Source of the DNA: an uncultured Lachnospiraceae bacterium
GTDB taxonomy: Bacteria; Bacillota; Clostridia; Lachnospirales; Lachnospiraceae
NCBI GenBank assembly: GCA_934293375.1
Contig: CAKQYS010000021.1
Location: forward strand, 1 to 25,916
Direction: 5' to 3'
DNA: 25,916 bases
The translations under genes were made by a program, and so were the position numbers. Below are positions 1 through 7,915 of the stretch, piece after piece (position 1 is the first letter of the stretch; the number at the start of each line of letters is the position of its first letter). The notes below the pieces were generated by a model. It saw only the letters and a program-made list of their open reading frames with translations, did no database searches and was not told the origin of the DNA.

Positions 1-108
1 TCTCATCCAAAGCATCTTCTGCCTCTGCATCCACAGTCTCATCCAAAGCATCTTCTGCCTCTGCATCCACAGTCTCACCCAAAGTGTCTTCTGCTTCCAT
101 CGACTCCT
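1..108. repeat. 36-bp in-frame tandem repeat inside the DUF6382-type gene
   Basis: Positions 1-36 and 37-72 are identical, and 73-108 is a diverged third unit. The unit is a multiple of three and encodes an acidic 12-residue linker motif (TVDAEAEDALDE). The array continues beyond the left edge of the window, so the copy number cannot be read here. Confidence 0.9.
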
Positions 109-814
109 GTCTGATGGCTTCTGCTTCCATATCGGCAACGGACACAGTCTCCGGCATATCTTCTAATGCGGAAGCATCAATCGTAGCAATATCTTCACTT
201 TCATACTCAATATAAGAATCCGCCTCTGCAATCTCGTCATATGCCACGCCATACTCATTCATCAGATCCTGTAACACATTCACAAAAATACTGACATTAA
301 ACTGCTCTATCGTGTTCGCCAGCGTGATCAGCTTCGTGATGTATGATCCGTCTTCACTGATATCATACCGAAGTGTTGCAAGCAGCACTCTGATAAAATG
401 TGCCACATCCTCCATCGCATTGGATGCTGATCCATCCTCCAACGGAATACAGATGAACTTCACTTCCATCGTCATGCGGTCAATAAATATAAAGTCCTTA
501 TGTAAAAGCAGGTAAGATAAAGGAATCCCATTCTCCTTAAATTCTACCAATACCTTTGCCAGTCCATACAGTGCCTCCAGCACATCTGCTGCATCCACCT
601 CTGTAGAGAGTGCCTTTGCTAATGTTTTGTAGCCTGTCACATCATAATAAAATGCATCCGCATCATCTACATACTCCATCGGAACGACCCCTGTCAGACT
701 CGCCGCCTCACACATGTCCAATGTATCTTCATCCAGCTCCACCTCTTCCGGAAGCTCATAGACATATGTATGCCGTCCATCTTCCTCGAACGCCTTAAAA
801 AGTATATTCTTCAT
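1..814 (-). CDS. DUF6382-type protein, probably the N-terminal part of an FHA-domain protein (3' end outside window)
   Basis: The first 271 residues are visible and the frame runs off the window edge. The ATG at 814-812 follows an AGGAAGGAGA ribosome binding site. Residues 1 to about 190 form a globular domain rich in acidic and hydrophobic residues, including YLLLHKDFIFIDR and FICIPLEDGSA. I associate this pattern with DUF6382, a domain found N-terminal to FHA domains in Firmicutes, but I matched it from memory only. From about residue 215 the protein becomes an acidic linker, ending in 12-residue repeats of the type TVDAEAEDALDE. No FHA domain, membrane segment or catalytic motif is visible in the part present. 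The gene lies 58 bp downstream of mltG on the same strand with no terminator between them, so co-transcription is likely. The function is unknown; if an FHA domain follows, a phosphothreonine-dependent scaffold is plausible. Confidence 0.62.
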   Translation of the reverse strand, partial: MKNILFKAFEEDGRHTYVYELPEEVELDEDTLDMCEAASLTGVVPMEYVDDADAFYYDVTGYKTLAKALSTEVDAADVLEALYGLAKVLVEFKENGIPLSYLLLHKDFIFIDRMTMEVKFICIPLEDGSASNAMEDVAHFIRVLLATLRYDISEDGSYITKLITLANTIEQFNVSIFVNVLQDLMNEYGVAYDEIAEADSYIEYESEDIATIDASALEDMPETVSVADMEAEAIRQESMEAEDTLGETVDAEAEDALDETVDAEAEDALDE

Positions 815-872
815 TACTTATCTCCTTCCTCATATTCTATCCGTCTCTATCATAATTCGCGTATATTCTGTT

Positions 873-1940
873 CTAATTCTGTGTCTCAACATGCTCGTCA
901 TAAGTCTCTGAGAACACATGAGATCCATCGCCACTACTGTCCGTGTGATAATACAGATAGTTGTGTGACTCCGGGGATAATACCGCCCGGATGCTGCTCT
1001 CGCCGGGATTGCAGATCGGTCCTGCCGGCAATCCGGTATTCTGATATGTATTATATGGCGAAACAATCTCTAAATCCGCATATGTCACTTCTGACTTATC
1101 ATATCTGCCGGATGTCAGCGGATACAAAACTGTCGGGCACATCTGAAGAGGCATATTCTTCTTTAATCTGTTAAATATGACACCCGCAATCGTCGGTCTC
1201 TCCGTATCCAGCTTCGCTTCCCGTTCTACGATCGATGCCATCGTAATGATCTCATAGTCTGAATAGCCGGACTCGGAAGCCTGTGCCACAAGCGGTGCAT
1301 ATACCTCCGAGAACTTTGTAAGCATCGCATCTATCAATGACTGTGCTGTCGTATCCTCATATATATTATAGGTGGCAGGAAACAAAAATCCCTGCAGCTT
1401 ATAATTGACATCGGCACCCTCCGGAACCGATCCAAGAAAGTCATATCCACTTCTGATCTCATTCGCTGCACTCAGAAACTCTGCCTCTGAACAGATATTC
1501 TGCTCTGCTACACGGGCTGCGATCTGTTCCACACTATATCCTTCCGGAACCGTCAATGTCTGTGCTGCCGTTGGTCCTGTCTCAGCCGCACCCATGATCT
1601 CAATCATCTGCATCGTGTTCATTCCGGTATTCAGCGTATAGGTTCCAAACTTCAGCTTTCCTCTGTACTCCGATTCCTTCACTCTGTTCACAAAGGCCTG
1701 CTCATATGTAATCAATCCGTTCTCATGCAGGATCGCTGCAATCTTCTTCACTGAGCTGCCCTCCGGAATCTCCACAACAATATCCTCTCCGGATCCGGTC
1801 TGTATACCGGCATAGTCTTTCATATACCCCTTATATACACGCAGCCCATATAATCCAAGTGTAATCCCCAACACCAATACTGCGAGCAGAATCATCATCG
1901 CTCTGATCTGCTTTCTCTTTCTTCTTCTTCGCCGTCCCAT
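873..1940 (-). CDS. mltG: Endolytic murein transglycosylase MltG (YceG family)
   Basis: MltG cleaves nascent peptidoglycan glycan strands at the outer face of the membrane and is thought to release or terminate them. The protein is 355 aa from the start chosen here. It opens with a very basic cytoplasmic tail (GRRRRRKRKQ), followed by a single transmembrane helix at about residues 15-35. The extracytoplasmic part contains an LTVPEGYS segment, the family's catalytic signature ASIVEREA (catalytic Glu at about residue 239), and YNTYQNTGLPAGPICNPGESSI near the C-terminus. The ATG at 1940 is preferred because GAGG lies about nine bases upstream; the upstream candidates at 1955 (TTG) and 1949 (ATG) lack a spaced SD. 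Length is normal for the family. The gene heads a probable two-gene unit with the DUF6382-type gene and is divergent from the cyclophilin gene. Confidence 0.93.
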   Translation of the reverse strand: MGRRRRRKRKQIRAMMILLAVLVLGITLGLYGLRVYKGYMKDYAGIQTGSGEDIVVEIPEGSSVKKIAAILHENGLITYEQAFVNRVKESEYRGKLKFGTYTLNTGMNTMQMIEIMGAAETGPTAAQTLTVPEGYSVEQIAARVAEQNICSEAEFLSAANEIRSGYDFLGSVPEGADVNYKLQGFLFPATYNIYEDTTAQSLIDAMLTKFSEVYAPLVAQASESGYSDYEIITMASIVEREAKLDTERPTIAGVIFNRLKKNMPLQMCPTVLYPLTSGRYDKSEVTYADLEIVSPYNTYQNTGLPAGPICNPGESSIRAVLSPESHNYLYYHTDSSGDGSHVFSETYDEHVETQN

Positions 1941-1966
1941 CGTACCCATCCTCAAAATTATGTATA

Positions 1967-1995
1967 TTGAAAAAGAAACACTTTAATGTTACTAT
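1967..1995 (+). promoter_or_regulatory. Probable sigma-A promoter of the cyclophilin gene
   Basis: TTGAAA (1967-1972) and TACTAT (1990-1995) are separated by 17 bp. The start codon lies 46 bp further downstream. The assignment rests on consensus matching only. Confidence 0.45.
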
Positions 1996-2041
1996 ATTAC
2001 CATCTTTTATAATAAAAATCAATGAGAAAGGGATATTCATT

Positions 2042-2569
2042 ATGGCAAATCCAATTGTTACCATTACGATGGAAAATGGCGATATCATGACATTTGAACT
2101 GTATCCGGATGTCGCTCCAAACACTGTGAACAACTTTATTTCACTTATCAACAAGCACTTTTACGATGACCTGACATTTCACCGCGTCATCAAAGGTTTC
2201 ATGATCCAGGGCGGCTGTCCTGAGGGCAATGGTACCGGCGGTCCGGGATACCACATTCCGGGTGAGTTTGCACAGAACGGTTTCCGGAATGACTTAAAGC
2301 ACACCCCCGGTGTTTTATCTATGGCCAGAGCCGGACATCCTGATTCTGCCGGTTCCCAGTTTTTCATTATGCATGAGACATCACCACACCTGGATGGTGC
2401 ATATGCCGCCTTTGGCAAGATCATCGATGGCATGGATGTTGTCAATAAGATTGCGAATGTAGAAACTTCATTTTTCGGAGATATGCCTGTAGAAACACAG
2501 CGCATCAAGACGATCACCGTCGACACCCAGGGTGTTGAATACCCTGAGCCGGAGAAGTCCAGCATATAG
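2042..2569 (+). CDS. Cyclophilin-type peptidyl-prolyl cis-trans isomerase
   Basis: The enzyme isomerises Xaa-Pro peptide bonds and assists protein folding. The 175-aa protein begins MANPIVTITMENGDI and has no signal peptide, so it is cytoplasmic. The family core is complete: FHRVIKGFMIQGGCPEGNG with the catalytic Arg, then SMARAGHPDSAGSQFFI and HLDGAYAAFGKIIDGMDVV. The start at 2042 is chosen because AAAGGG precedes it and homology to cyclophilins begins there; an in-frame start at 1967 would only add a non-homologous tail that crosses the promoter. A bidirectional terminator follows the stop codon, and hydF converges from the other side. Confidence 0.95.
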   Translation: MANPIVTITMENGDIMTFELYPDVAPNTVNNFISLINKHFYDDLTFHRVIKGFMIQGGCPEGNGTGGPGYHIPGEFAQNGFRNDLKHTPGVLSMARAGHPDSAGSQFFIMHETSPHLDGAYAAFGKIIDGMDVVNKIANVETSFFGDMPVETQRIKTITVDTQGVEYPEPEKSSI

Positions 2570-2580
2570 ATCTGCGTATC

Positions 2581-2617
2581 AAAAAAGAGATATTGCCAAG
2601 GCAATATCTCCTTTTTT
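2581..2617. terminator. Bidirectional intrinsic terminator between the cyclophilin gene and hydF
   Basis: There is a perfect 11-bp stem, 2587-2597 (GAGATATTGCC) paired with 2600-2610, around an AA loop. It has an A-run on the left and a T-run on the right, so it can serve both convergent genes. Confidence 0.93.
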
Positions 2618-2625
2618 ATGTCATT

Positions 2626-3816
2626 TCACTGCCGGAGCACGCCATGCAGCAGACTCCGATCCAGTATGCCATTCATCTTGGCGATCGCCATGCCATAATT
2701 TGTCATCGGCACATCCTGTGAGACGGCCTGCTGCTGTCTCGCCGCAATCTCCTGTTCTCCCAGCATACAACCGCCACAATGCACGATCAGTGCATATGAT
2801 GACAAATCTTCCGGAAATCCATTCCCACTCGTAAAGGTGAATGTAAGCTCTGCATGGCTATACTTCTGAATCCACGCAGGCATCTTCACCGTTCCGATAT
2901 CATCACACTGTCTGTGGTGCGTACAGCCCTCACAGATCAATATGCGGTCTCCATCCTGAAGATGGTCGAGCATATCCGCACCGGCAAGCAGCGTCTTTAA
3001 TCCACCCTTCTTCCTCGCCATCAGAATAGAAAACGAAGTGAGGGCAATATCCTCCGGGACAATCTGCATCACCTTGTGAAATGCCTGGGAATCCGTTACC
3101 ACCAGTGCAGGCTTTCTGTGACATGTTGCAAGCGCATCGGCAAGCTCCGTATCCTGCACGACCAACGCCTGTGCATGACAGTCAAGCACCTCCCGTAGTG
3201 CCATCTGCTGTGGCAGGATCAGCCGCCCCTTCGGTGCCGCAGAATCAATCGGCACAACCAAAATGACCAGATCTCCCGGCCGGATCAGATCCGCAAGCAT
3301 ATCCTGCTGTCTCAAAAGCCCGCTCATGCAGCCCGCCATCCGCTCTTTCAGTTCCCAGATATGATATCCGGTTTTTGCACTGACGGCAATCGCCATTGCA
3401 TCTTCCGGCTCGCAGGCACCCTCTGTATCCGTATCACATTTGTTATATACCACAAGATACGGCAGCTTTCGTGCCCGGATATCCGCAATCAGTCCAAGCT
3501 CCACTGCATCCGGCTCGCGGACACCGTCTAACACGACCAGTGCCATGTGCACCCGGGAAAGCACCTTATAGGTCTGTGCCTTTCTCATGTCTCCAAGCTC
3601 TCCGGTATCGGCAAGTCCGGGCGTATCATATAGCACCACCGGACCGAGAGGCAGAATCTCCATCACACGGCGCACGGGGTCTGTCGTCGTACCCGGCACA
3701 TCGGATACCATCGCAGATTCCTGTGCGGAAATTGCATTTAACAGACTCGATTTGCCTGCATTTGTCTTTCCGAATATGCCAATATGAATGCGTTCTCCTG
3801 ATGGTACACTATACAT
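2626..3816 (-). CDS. hydF: [FeFe]-hydrogenase maturation GTPase HydF
   Basis: HydF is the scaffold on which the 2Fe subcluster of the [FeFe]-hydrogenase H-cluster is assembled with HydE and HydG, before delivery to the apo-hydrogenase. The 396-aa protein has the usual three parts. The N-terminal GTPase domain shows GKTNAGKS (16-23), PGTTT (41-45), DTPG (64-67), NKCD (125-128) and SAK (146-148). A dimerisation domain follows. The C-terminal cluster-binding domain has C298-x-H300 with C304, then H346-C347-GG-C350, matching the CxH...HCxxC ligand pattern. The SD GGAGGGAGA is well spaced from the start. The gene lies 42 bp downstream of hydG and is very probably co-transcribed with it. HydE and the hydrogenase are not in the window. 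Confidence 0.95.
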   Translation of the reverse strand: MYSVPSGERIHIGIFGKTNAGKSSLLNAISAQESAMVSDVPGTTTDPVRRVMEILPLGPVVLYDTPGLADTGELGDMRKAQTYKVLSRVHMALVVLDGVREPDAVELGLIADIRARKLPYLVVYNKCDTDTEGACEPEDAMAIAVSAKTGYHIWELKERMAGCMSGLLRQQDMLADLIRPGDLVILVVPIDSAAPKGRLILPQQMALREVLDCHAQALVVQDTELADALATCHRKPALVVTDSQAFHKVMQIVPEDIALTSFSILMARKKGGLKTLLAGADMLDHLQDGDRILICEGCTHHRQCDDIGTVKMPAWIQKYSHAELTFTFTSGNGFPEDLSSYALIVHCGGCMLGEQEIAARQQQAVSQDVPMTNYGMAIAKMNGILDRSLLHGVLRQ

Positions 3817-3858
3817 ATATCTCCCTCCATTCTACATACACAGGCAAATGCTCCCGTA

Positions 3859-5277
3859 CTAAAAGCGGAAATCCCGGCTTCCTTTTTTGATCGCCTCTAT
3901 ATTCTCCGCCGCCCGTGCTTTGACAGACGGATTCGTAATCTTCTCAAGCTCTCTCTCAATCAGCGGCTCCCCCAGTGCCCTCGTGTGTGCACTGGCATAA
4001 TCCATCAGATACTCCTCCAATGTCATAAGGGCATTGGGATGACAGCAGTTGATGATCTGTTTGCTCTTTAACAAAGACATAAAACGGTCACCTGTACGCC
4101 CCGCCCTGTAGCACGCCGTGCAGAAGCTCGGAATATGCCCCTGTTCCATCAGCCAGCATACAACCTCATCCAGCGTCCGGTTATCAATGACATCGAACTG
4201 TTCACTGCATTCCTCCGGCTTCTCTTCCTCATCATATCCGCCGACGGAGGTTCTGGATCCTCCGCTGATCTGGGAAATACCGAGCGACAGCACCCGTTCT
4301 CTTGTCTTCTGGCTCTCTCTGGTCGATACGATCATACCGGTATATGGCACCGCAATACGGATCACTGCTACCAACTTGGCAAATGTATCATCATCAATCC
4401 CATTGTCAAATGTGGATGGATCTATATCGTCTGCACGGCGGATTCTCGGCACACTGATCGTATGCGGTCCCACACCCTGTACTGCCTCTAAATGCTCTGC
4501 ATGCATCAGCAGCCCTGCCAGCTCGTAACGGTATGTGGACAACCCGAACAACACGCCAAGTCCCACATCATCAATGCCGCCTTCCATCGCTCTGTCCATC
4601 GCTTCCGTATGATATGCGTAGTCATGCTTTGGTCCTGCCGGATGCAGCCGCTCATAGTTCTCCTTATGATAGGTTTCCTGAAACAAAATATAAGTACCGA
4701 TTCCGGCATCCTTTAATTTCCGGTAGTTCTCCACCGTCGTCGCTGCAATATTGACATTGACCCGGCGGATATCGCCATTTTTATGGTGTACACTGTAAAT
4801 GGTCTGAATGCATTCCAGTATATATTCGATCGGATTGTTGACCGGATCCTCTCCGGCTTCGATCGCCAGTCTCTTATGTCCCATATCCTGCAGTGCCGTT
4901 ACCTCCCGCACAATGTCCTCCTGGCTCAGCTTCTTTCTGGCAATGTGATGATTCTTCGCATGATACGGACAGTACACGCAGCCATTCACGCAATAATTGG
5001 ACAGATACAACGGTGCAAACATCACGATCCGGTTGCCATAAAATTCCTCCTTGATCTGCTTTGCCAGCGTCTCAATCCTGTGATTGATCTCCGGGGCTTC
5101 GCAATCCAGCAGAACACATGCCTCCCGGTGTGAAATACCCTTCATCTCTCCTGCCTTTTCTAAGATCTGTTCGATCAGTGCAAGATCATTCTTATGAGCA
5201 TCCGCATATGCCAGTGACGCCTCGATCTCCTCGTGTGAGATAAATTCTTCTGCCTTCATAGACCGTACATCATACAT
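3859..5277 (-). CDS. hydG: [FeFe]-hydrogenase maturation radical SAM tyrosine lyase HydG
   Basis: HydG cleaves tyrosine to p-cresol and supplies the CO and CN ligands of the H-cluster in the form of an Fe-cysteine synthon. The 472-aa protein carries the radical SAM motif C96-x3-C100-x2-C103 (CVNGCVYC), followed by the HydG-typical PYHAKN. Its C-terminal auxiliary-cluster motif starts at C386-x2-C389, with C411/C412 about 22 residues later (CTACYRAGRTGDRFMSL). Length is normal for the family. The ATG at 5277 is supported by AGAGGA seven bases upstream. A promoter lies just upstream, and hydF follows at 42 bp. The close relatives ThiH and NosL lack this C-terminal Cys pattern, so the assignment is firm. 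Confidence 0.96.
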   Translation of the reverse strand: MYDVRSMKAEEFISHEEIEASLAYADAHKNDLALIEQILEKAGEMKGISHREACVLLDCEAPEINHRIETLAKQIKEEFYGNRIVMFAPLYLSNYCVNGCVYCPYHAKNHHIARKKLSQEDIVREVTALQDMGHKRLAIEAGEDPVNNPIEYILECIQTIYSVHHKNGDIRRVNVNIAATTVENYRKLKDAGIGTYILFQETYHKENYERLHPAGPKHDYAYHTEAMDRAMEGGIDDVGLGVLFGLSTYRYELAGLLMHAEHLEAVQGVGPHTISVPRIRRADDIDPSTFDNGIDDDTFAKLVAVIRIAVPYTGMIVSTRESQKTRERVLSLGISQISGGSRTSVGGYDEEEKPEECSEQFDVIDNRTLDEVVCWLMEQGHIPSFCTACYRAGRTGDRFMSLLKSKQIINCCHPNALMTLEEYLMDYASAHTRALGEPLIERELEKITNPSVKARAAENIEAIKKGSRDFRF

Positions 5278-5309
5278 TTTTTGTTCCTCTTTTCTATATT
5301 CTGTCTTCC

Positions 5310-5377
5310 GCTGTGCAACCGGTTATTCTTTCCCGGCCACAGCATTTTCATCATACTGTTATCCACGATTTTGACAA
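5310..5377 (-). promoter_or_regulatory. hydG promoter with a leader hairpin
   Basis: On the minus strand TTGTCA (plus-strand 5377-5372) and TATGAT (5355-5350) are separated by 16 bp. Immediately downstream, 5338-5343 (GCTGTG on the minus strand) pairs with 5310-5315, enclosing a CCGG/CCGG inner stem. The hairpin would lie at the very start of the hydG transcript. It has no T-run, so it is more likely an RNA-stability or regulatory structure than a terminator. Confidence 0.5.
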
Positions 5378-5378
5378 A

Positions 5379-6101
5379 CTACTGCGCTGCCGCCTCCAGT
5401 TGTGCAATTCTTGCCTCGATCCGTTCTTTCACAATCTGTGCGATCTCAACGGTCTTCATATTCTGATACTCCTCATAATAAAGTGGAGGCAGATAACTCA
5501 CCTGCACCGTAACCTGCTCTGTGGAATGGGTATCAAATGGCTTATAGCTGTCCACCAGTGCCACCGGCACGATCGGGCATTTCGCCTTCGTCGCACTCTT
5601 AAAGCTTCCGCCCTTCATTTCAAGCATGTGATTGTGCATCTTAGAACGGGTGCCTTCCGCAAAGATCAAATAATTCGCACCCTCCTTTACCTCCTTGGTC
5701 ATCTGCATGATCACCTGCATGGACTGACGTACATCCTCTCTGTCAATCGCCTGCCCATGAAACATCCGCAGAAAGATCCTGAGAAAGAAATGCTTCTCCG
5801 CTTCCTTCTTCATGACCACACGAAGCGGTCTGTCATGGCTTGGCAGAATTGCCAGCACATCATACAAACCCTGATGATTCGGAAATAATATATAACCGTT
5901 CTCCTTCGGCAGATTCTCCTGCCCGGTCGTCACCACCCGTACATTTCCTGACCGATTGGCATACCGGCAGATCTTCCGCAGCAGCTCATACTGCTTGATT
6001 TCACTGGTTCTGCTATGGGGCCTTCCCATCCAGAGCACATAAAAAAACAGATATGGCAGCCGCCAGAAATTTCTAAGCACCATTAAACGAATTCGTTCCA
6101 T
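5379..6101 (-). CDS. plsC: 1-acyl-sn-glycerol-3-phosphate acyltransferase (PlsC family)
   Basis: PlsC-family enzymes transfer an acyl chain to the sn-2 position of lysophosphatidic acid, giving phosphatidic acid for membrane lipid synthesis. The 240-aa protein has a basic, hydrophobic N-terminus (residues 1-27, a membrane-associated helix). The catalytic motif NHQGLYD at residues 75-81 is the HX4D box (H76, D81). The substrate-binding motif EGTRSK is at 149-154 (more often FPEGTRS; here FAEGTRS), and the IVPVAL block follows. The SD GGGGAGA precedes the ATG. The gene lies between lysA and hydG but has no obvious functional tie to either. Other lysophospholipid acyltransferases share these motifs, so the exact acceptor is not proven. 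Confidence 0.9.
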   Translation of the reverse strand: MERIRLMVLRNFWRLPYLFFYVLWMGRPHSRTSEIKQYELLRKICRYANRSGNVRVVTTGQENLPKENGYILFPNHQGLYDVLAILPSHDRPLRVVMKKEAEKHFFLRIFLRMFHGQAIDREDVRQSMQVIMQMTKEVKEGANYLIFAEGTRSKMHNHMLEMKGGSFKSATKAKCPIVPVALVDSYKPFDTHSTEQVTVQVSYLPPLYYEEYQNMKTVEIAQIVKERIEARIAQLEAAAQ

Positions 6102-6212
6102 CCGCTATCTCCCCTCATTACAACTTTCTCCTACATCCACGGCAGGACATTTTCAGTACCAATAGAAATTTCGCATTGTGTATTTCAGTATAAATGCCCT
6201 GCGCATGACAAC

Positions 6213-6240
6213 AACAGCCCCGCCGGATGGCGGGGCTGTT
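6213..6240 (-). terminator. GC-rich hairpin terminator after lysA
   Basis: There is a perfect 12-bp stem, AACAGCCCCGCC (6213-6224) with its complement at 6229-6240, and a GGAT loop. The T-tract on the minus strand is poor (GTTGTC), so termination may be partial and allow some read-through into plsC. Confidence 0.75.
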
Positions 6241-6249
6241 ATCATACAT

Positions 6250-7497
6250 CTACTCCCAGAAACCCTCCAGAGTAGCAAAATAATCCTCCGGTGTTTCCGC
6301 ACGACGGATCTGCTTCACACTTCCATCTTCGCGAAGCAGCAGCTCTGCTGACTTCAGCTTACCATTATAGTTATATCCCATCGCAAAACCATGTGCACCC
6401 GTATCATGGATGACAAGATAATCTCCCATATCGATCTTCGGAAGCATACGATCTACCGCAAACTTATCATTATTCTCACAAAGAGAACCTGTAACATCAT
6501 ACTTGTGATCAGCCGGTGCATTCTCCTTGCCAAGCACCGTAATATGATGATAGGCACCATACATTGCCGGACGCATCAGATTCACCGCACATGCATCCAC
6601 TCCAATATATTCCTTGTGGATATGCTTCTCATGAATTGCCTTTGTCACAAGATGGCCATATGGTCCTAACATAAACCGGCCAAGCTCTGTATAGATGCTG
6701 ACATCTCCCATACCTGCCGGCACCAACACTTCCTCGTACACCTTCTTGACACCCTCACCGATCGCTATGATATCATTTGGCTCCTTATCCGGTGTATATG
6801 GAATACCCACACCACCTGAGAGATTGATGAAGCTTAAGGAAATGCCTGTCTGCTCCTTGATCTCTACCGCAACCTCAAATAAAATCTTCGCCAAAGTCGG
6901 ATAGTATGCATTCGTTACCGTGTTACTTGCAAGGAAGGCATGCATACCAAATTCCTCTGCACCAAGCTCCTTCAATTTCTTATATGCCTCAATGATCTGT
7001 GGCTTCGTCATACCATACTTGGCATCACCCGGATTGTCCATAATATCGGTACCGAGTGAGAACACACCACCCGGATTAAAACGGCATGAAATCCTCTTCG
7101 GGATCCCTGCTGCATTCTTCAAAAAATCAATATGGGTAAAATCATCCAGATTGATCGTAGCACCCAGCTTCGATGCCAGTACAAACTCCTCTGCCGGTGT
7201 ATCATTTGACGAAAACATGATCTCACTGCCATCAAACCCACAACGGTCAGACATCATCAATTCTGTCAGAGATGAACAGTCTGTGCCGCAGCCTTCCTCT
7301 CTTAATATCTTAAGAATTGTTGGATTTGGCGTTGCCTTCACGGCAAAGAACTCCTTGTAGCCCGGATTCCATGCAAATGCCTGCTTCAGTTTTCTCGCAT
7401 TCTCACGAATTCCCTTCTCATCATATATATGGAACGGTGTCGGATATGTCTTCACAATCTCTTCTACCTGTTCTTTTGTTACAAACGGTGTCTTCAT
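6250..7497 (-). CDS. lysA: Diaminopimelate decarboxylase (PLP-dependent, fold type III)
   Basis: The enzyme decarboxylates meso-diaminopimelate to L-lysine. The 415-aa protein has the alanine-racemase-like barrel with the PLP lysine K54 in FFAVKATPNP. The glycine-rich phosphate-binding region is INLSGGVGIPY, and TELGRFMLGPYGHLV follows. In the C-terminal beta domain there is LCENNDKF, the position of the classical CESGD motif, and DTGAHGFAMGYNYNG. The ATG at 7497 is preferred because AAAGGA lies about ten bases upstream and typical homologues begin near MKTPF; an in-frame ATG at 7518 would add seven residues but lacks an SD. The gene has its own promoter and is followed by a strong hairpin, so it looks monocistronic. 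The altered CENND motif makes a related amino-acid decarboxylase possible but less likely. Confidence 0.9.
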   Translation of the reverse strand: MKTPFVTKEQVEEIVKTYPTPFHIYDEKGIRENARKLKQAFAWNPGYKEFFAVKATPNPTILKILREEGCGTDCSSLTELMMSDRCGFDGSEIMFSSNDTPAEEFVLASKLGATINLDDFTHIDFLKNAAGIPKRISCRFNPGGVFSLGTDIMDNPGDAKYGMTKPQIIEAYKKLKELGAEEFGMHAFLASNTVTNAYYPTLAKILFEVAVEIKEQTGISLSFINLSGGVGIPYTPDKEPNDIIAIGEGVKKVYEEVLVPAGMGDVSIYTELGRFMLGPYGHLVTKAIHEKHIHKEYIGVDACAVNLMRPAMYGAYHHITVLGKENAPADHKYDVTGSLCENNDKFAVDRMLPKIDMGDYLVIHDTGAHGFAMGYNYNGKLKSAELLLREDGSVKQIRRAETPEDYFATLEGFWE

Positions 7498-7555
7498 CTT
7501 CCTGTTCATCCTTTCCATTTTTGTATATGGATTTCTCTATTACAATCCATCCTTT

Positions 7556-7584
7556 AGATTAGGTGGAAAATGCGCATTTGTCAA
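7556..7584 (-). promoter_or_regulatory. lysA promoter
   Basis: On the minus strand TTGACA (plus-strand 7584-7579) and TAATCT (7561-7556) are separated by 17 bp. The leader to the ATG is about 50 nt, which is too short for a lysine riboswitch. It contains only a 7-bp inverted repeat (ATGGATT/AATCCAT). Confidence 0.65.
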
Positions 7585-7627
7585 TAGCTGAAATCCATAA
7601 ACATTTCATAAAGTCTCCCTCGTTCTC

Positions 7628-7656
7628 TTGAATAAATCCAACATTTGCTCTATTAT
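7628..7656 (+). promoter_or_regulatory. Probable original promoter of the DUF624 gene, now upstream of an inserted element
   Basis: TTGAAT (7628-7633) and TATTAT (7651-7656) are separated by 17 bp. The left target duplication begins at 7655, so the expected transcription start (about 7663) falls inside it. The inserted element would then be transcribed as a long structured 5' leader of the DUF624 gene. Confidence 0.5.
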
Positions 7657-7667
7657 AGATTTGATCA
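7655..7667. repeat. Left target-site duplication of element 1
   Basis: ATAGATTTGATCA here is repeated exactly at 7883-7895. The match extends to 15 bp if the adjacent TA is counted. Confidence 0.85.
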
Positions 7668-7882
7668 TAGACAATTGCGAAACTCTCAATTACAATTGCG
7701 ACTATGTGCATATTGCATAATGTATAAGCAGGTACTTGAAGAACGCCGGTTCTTAACGAAGTCAAGCTACGCATTGACTGAGTTTAGCACCGCTGCGTGA
7801 TGAAGTAGCGAGAGCGTGCCTGCGATACATTGTGCAATATGCACATAACATCAACAACTTCAAGGAGTTTCGCAATTGCCTA
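7668..7882. mobile_element. MITE-like inverted-repeat element, copy 1 (215 bp)
   Basis: The ends form terminal inverted repeats: TAGACAATTGCGAAACTC on the left, and GAGTTTCGCAATTG followed by CCTA on the right. Inside them, a 23-nt arm at 7703-7725 pairs with 7825-7847 with one G-T wobble. The two arms are separated from the ends by 17-nt unpaired stretches of equal length, so the whole element can fold back. The centre contains a hairpin at 7752-7787. The element is flanked by an exact 13-bp direct repeat. It has no ORF and no transposase, so it would depend on enzymes supplied elsewhere. Its outer 83 nt (left) and about 93 nt (right) are almost identical to copy 2 at 11902-12185 (2 and 3 differences). 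It lies between the probable promoter and the start codon of the DUF624 gene. Confidence 0.85.
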
Positions 7883-7895
7883 ATAGATTTGATCA
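7883..7895. repeat. Right target-site duplication of element 1
   Basis: This is an exact copy of 7655-7667. It ends 20 bp before the DUF624 start codon and directly precedes its ribosome binding site. Confidence 0.85.
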
Positions 7896-7915
7896 TAAGT
7901 AAAGGAGAACACGCA

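Noticed and set aside
2179..2604. Minus-strand open frame across the cyclophilin gene
   Set aside because: It is the antisense shadow of a clear cyclophilin and contains the terminator hairpin.
4118..4528. Plus-strand open frames within hydG
   Set aside because: They are antisense to a complete radical SAM enzyme with all cysteine motifs, and have no SD or domain.
7498..7560. Possible lysine riboswitch before lysA
   Set aside because: The predicted leader is about 50 nt, far shorter than the roughly 170-nt lysine aptamer, and no aptamer motifs were seen.
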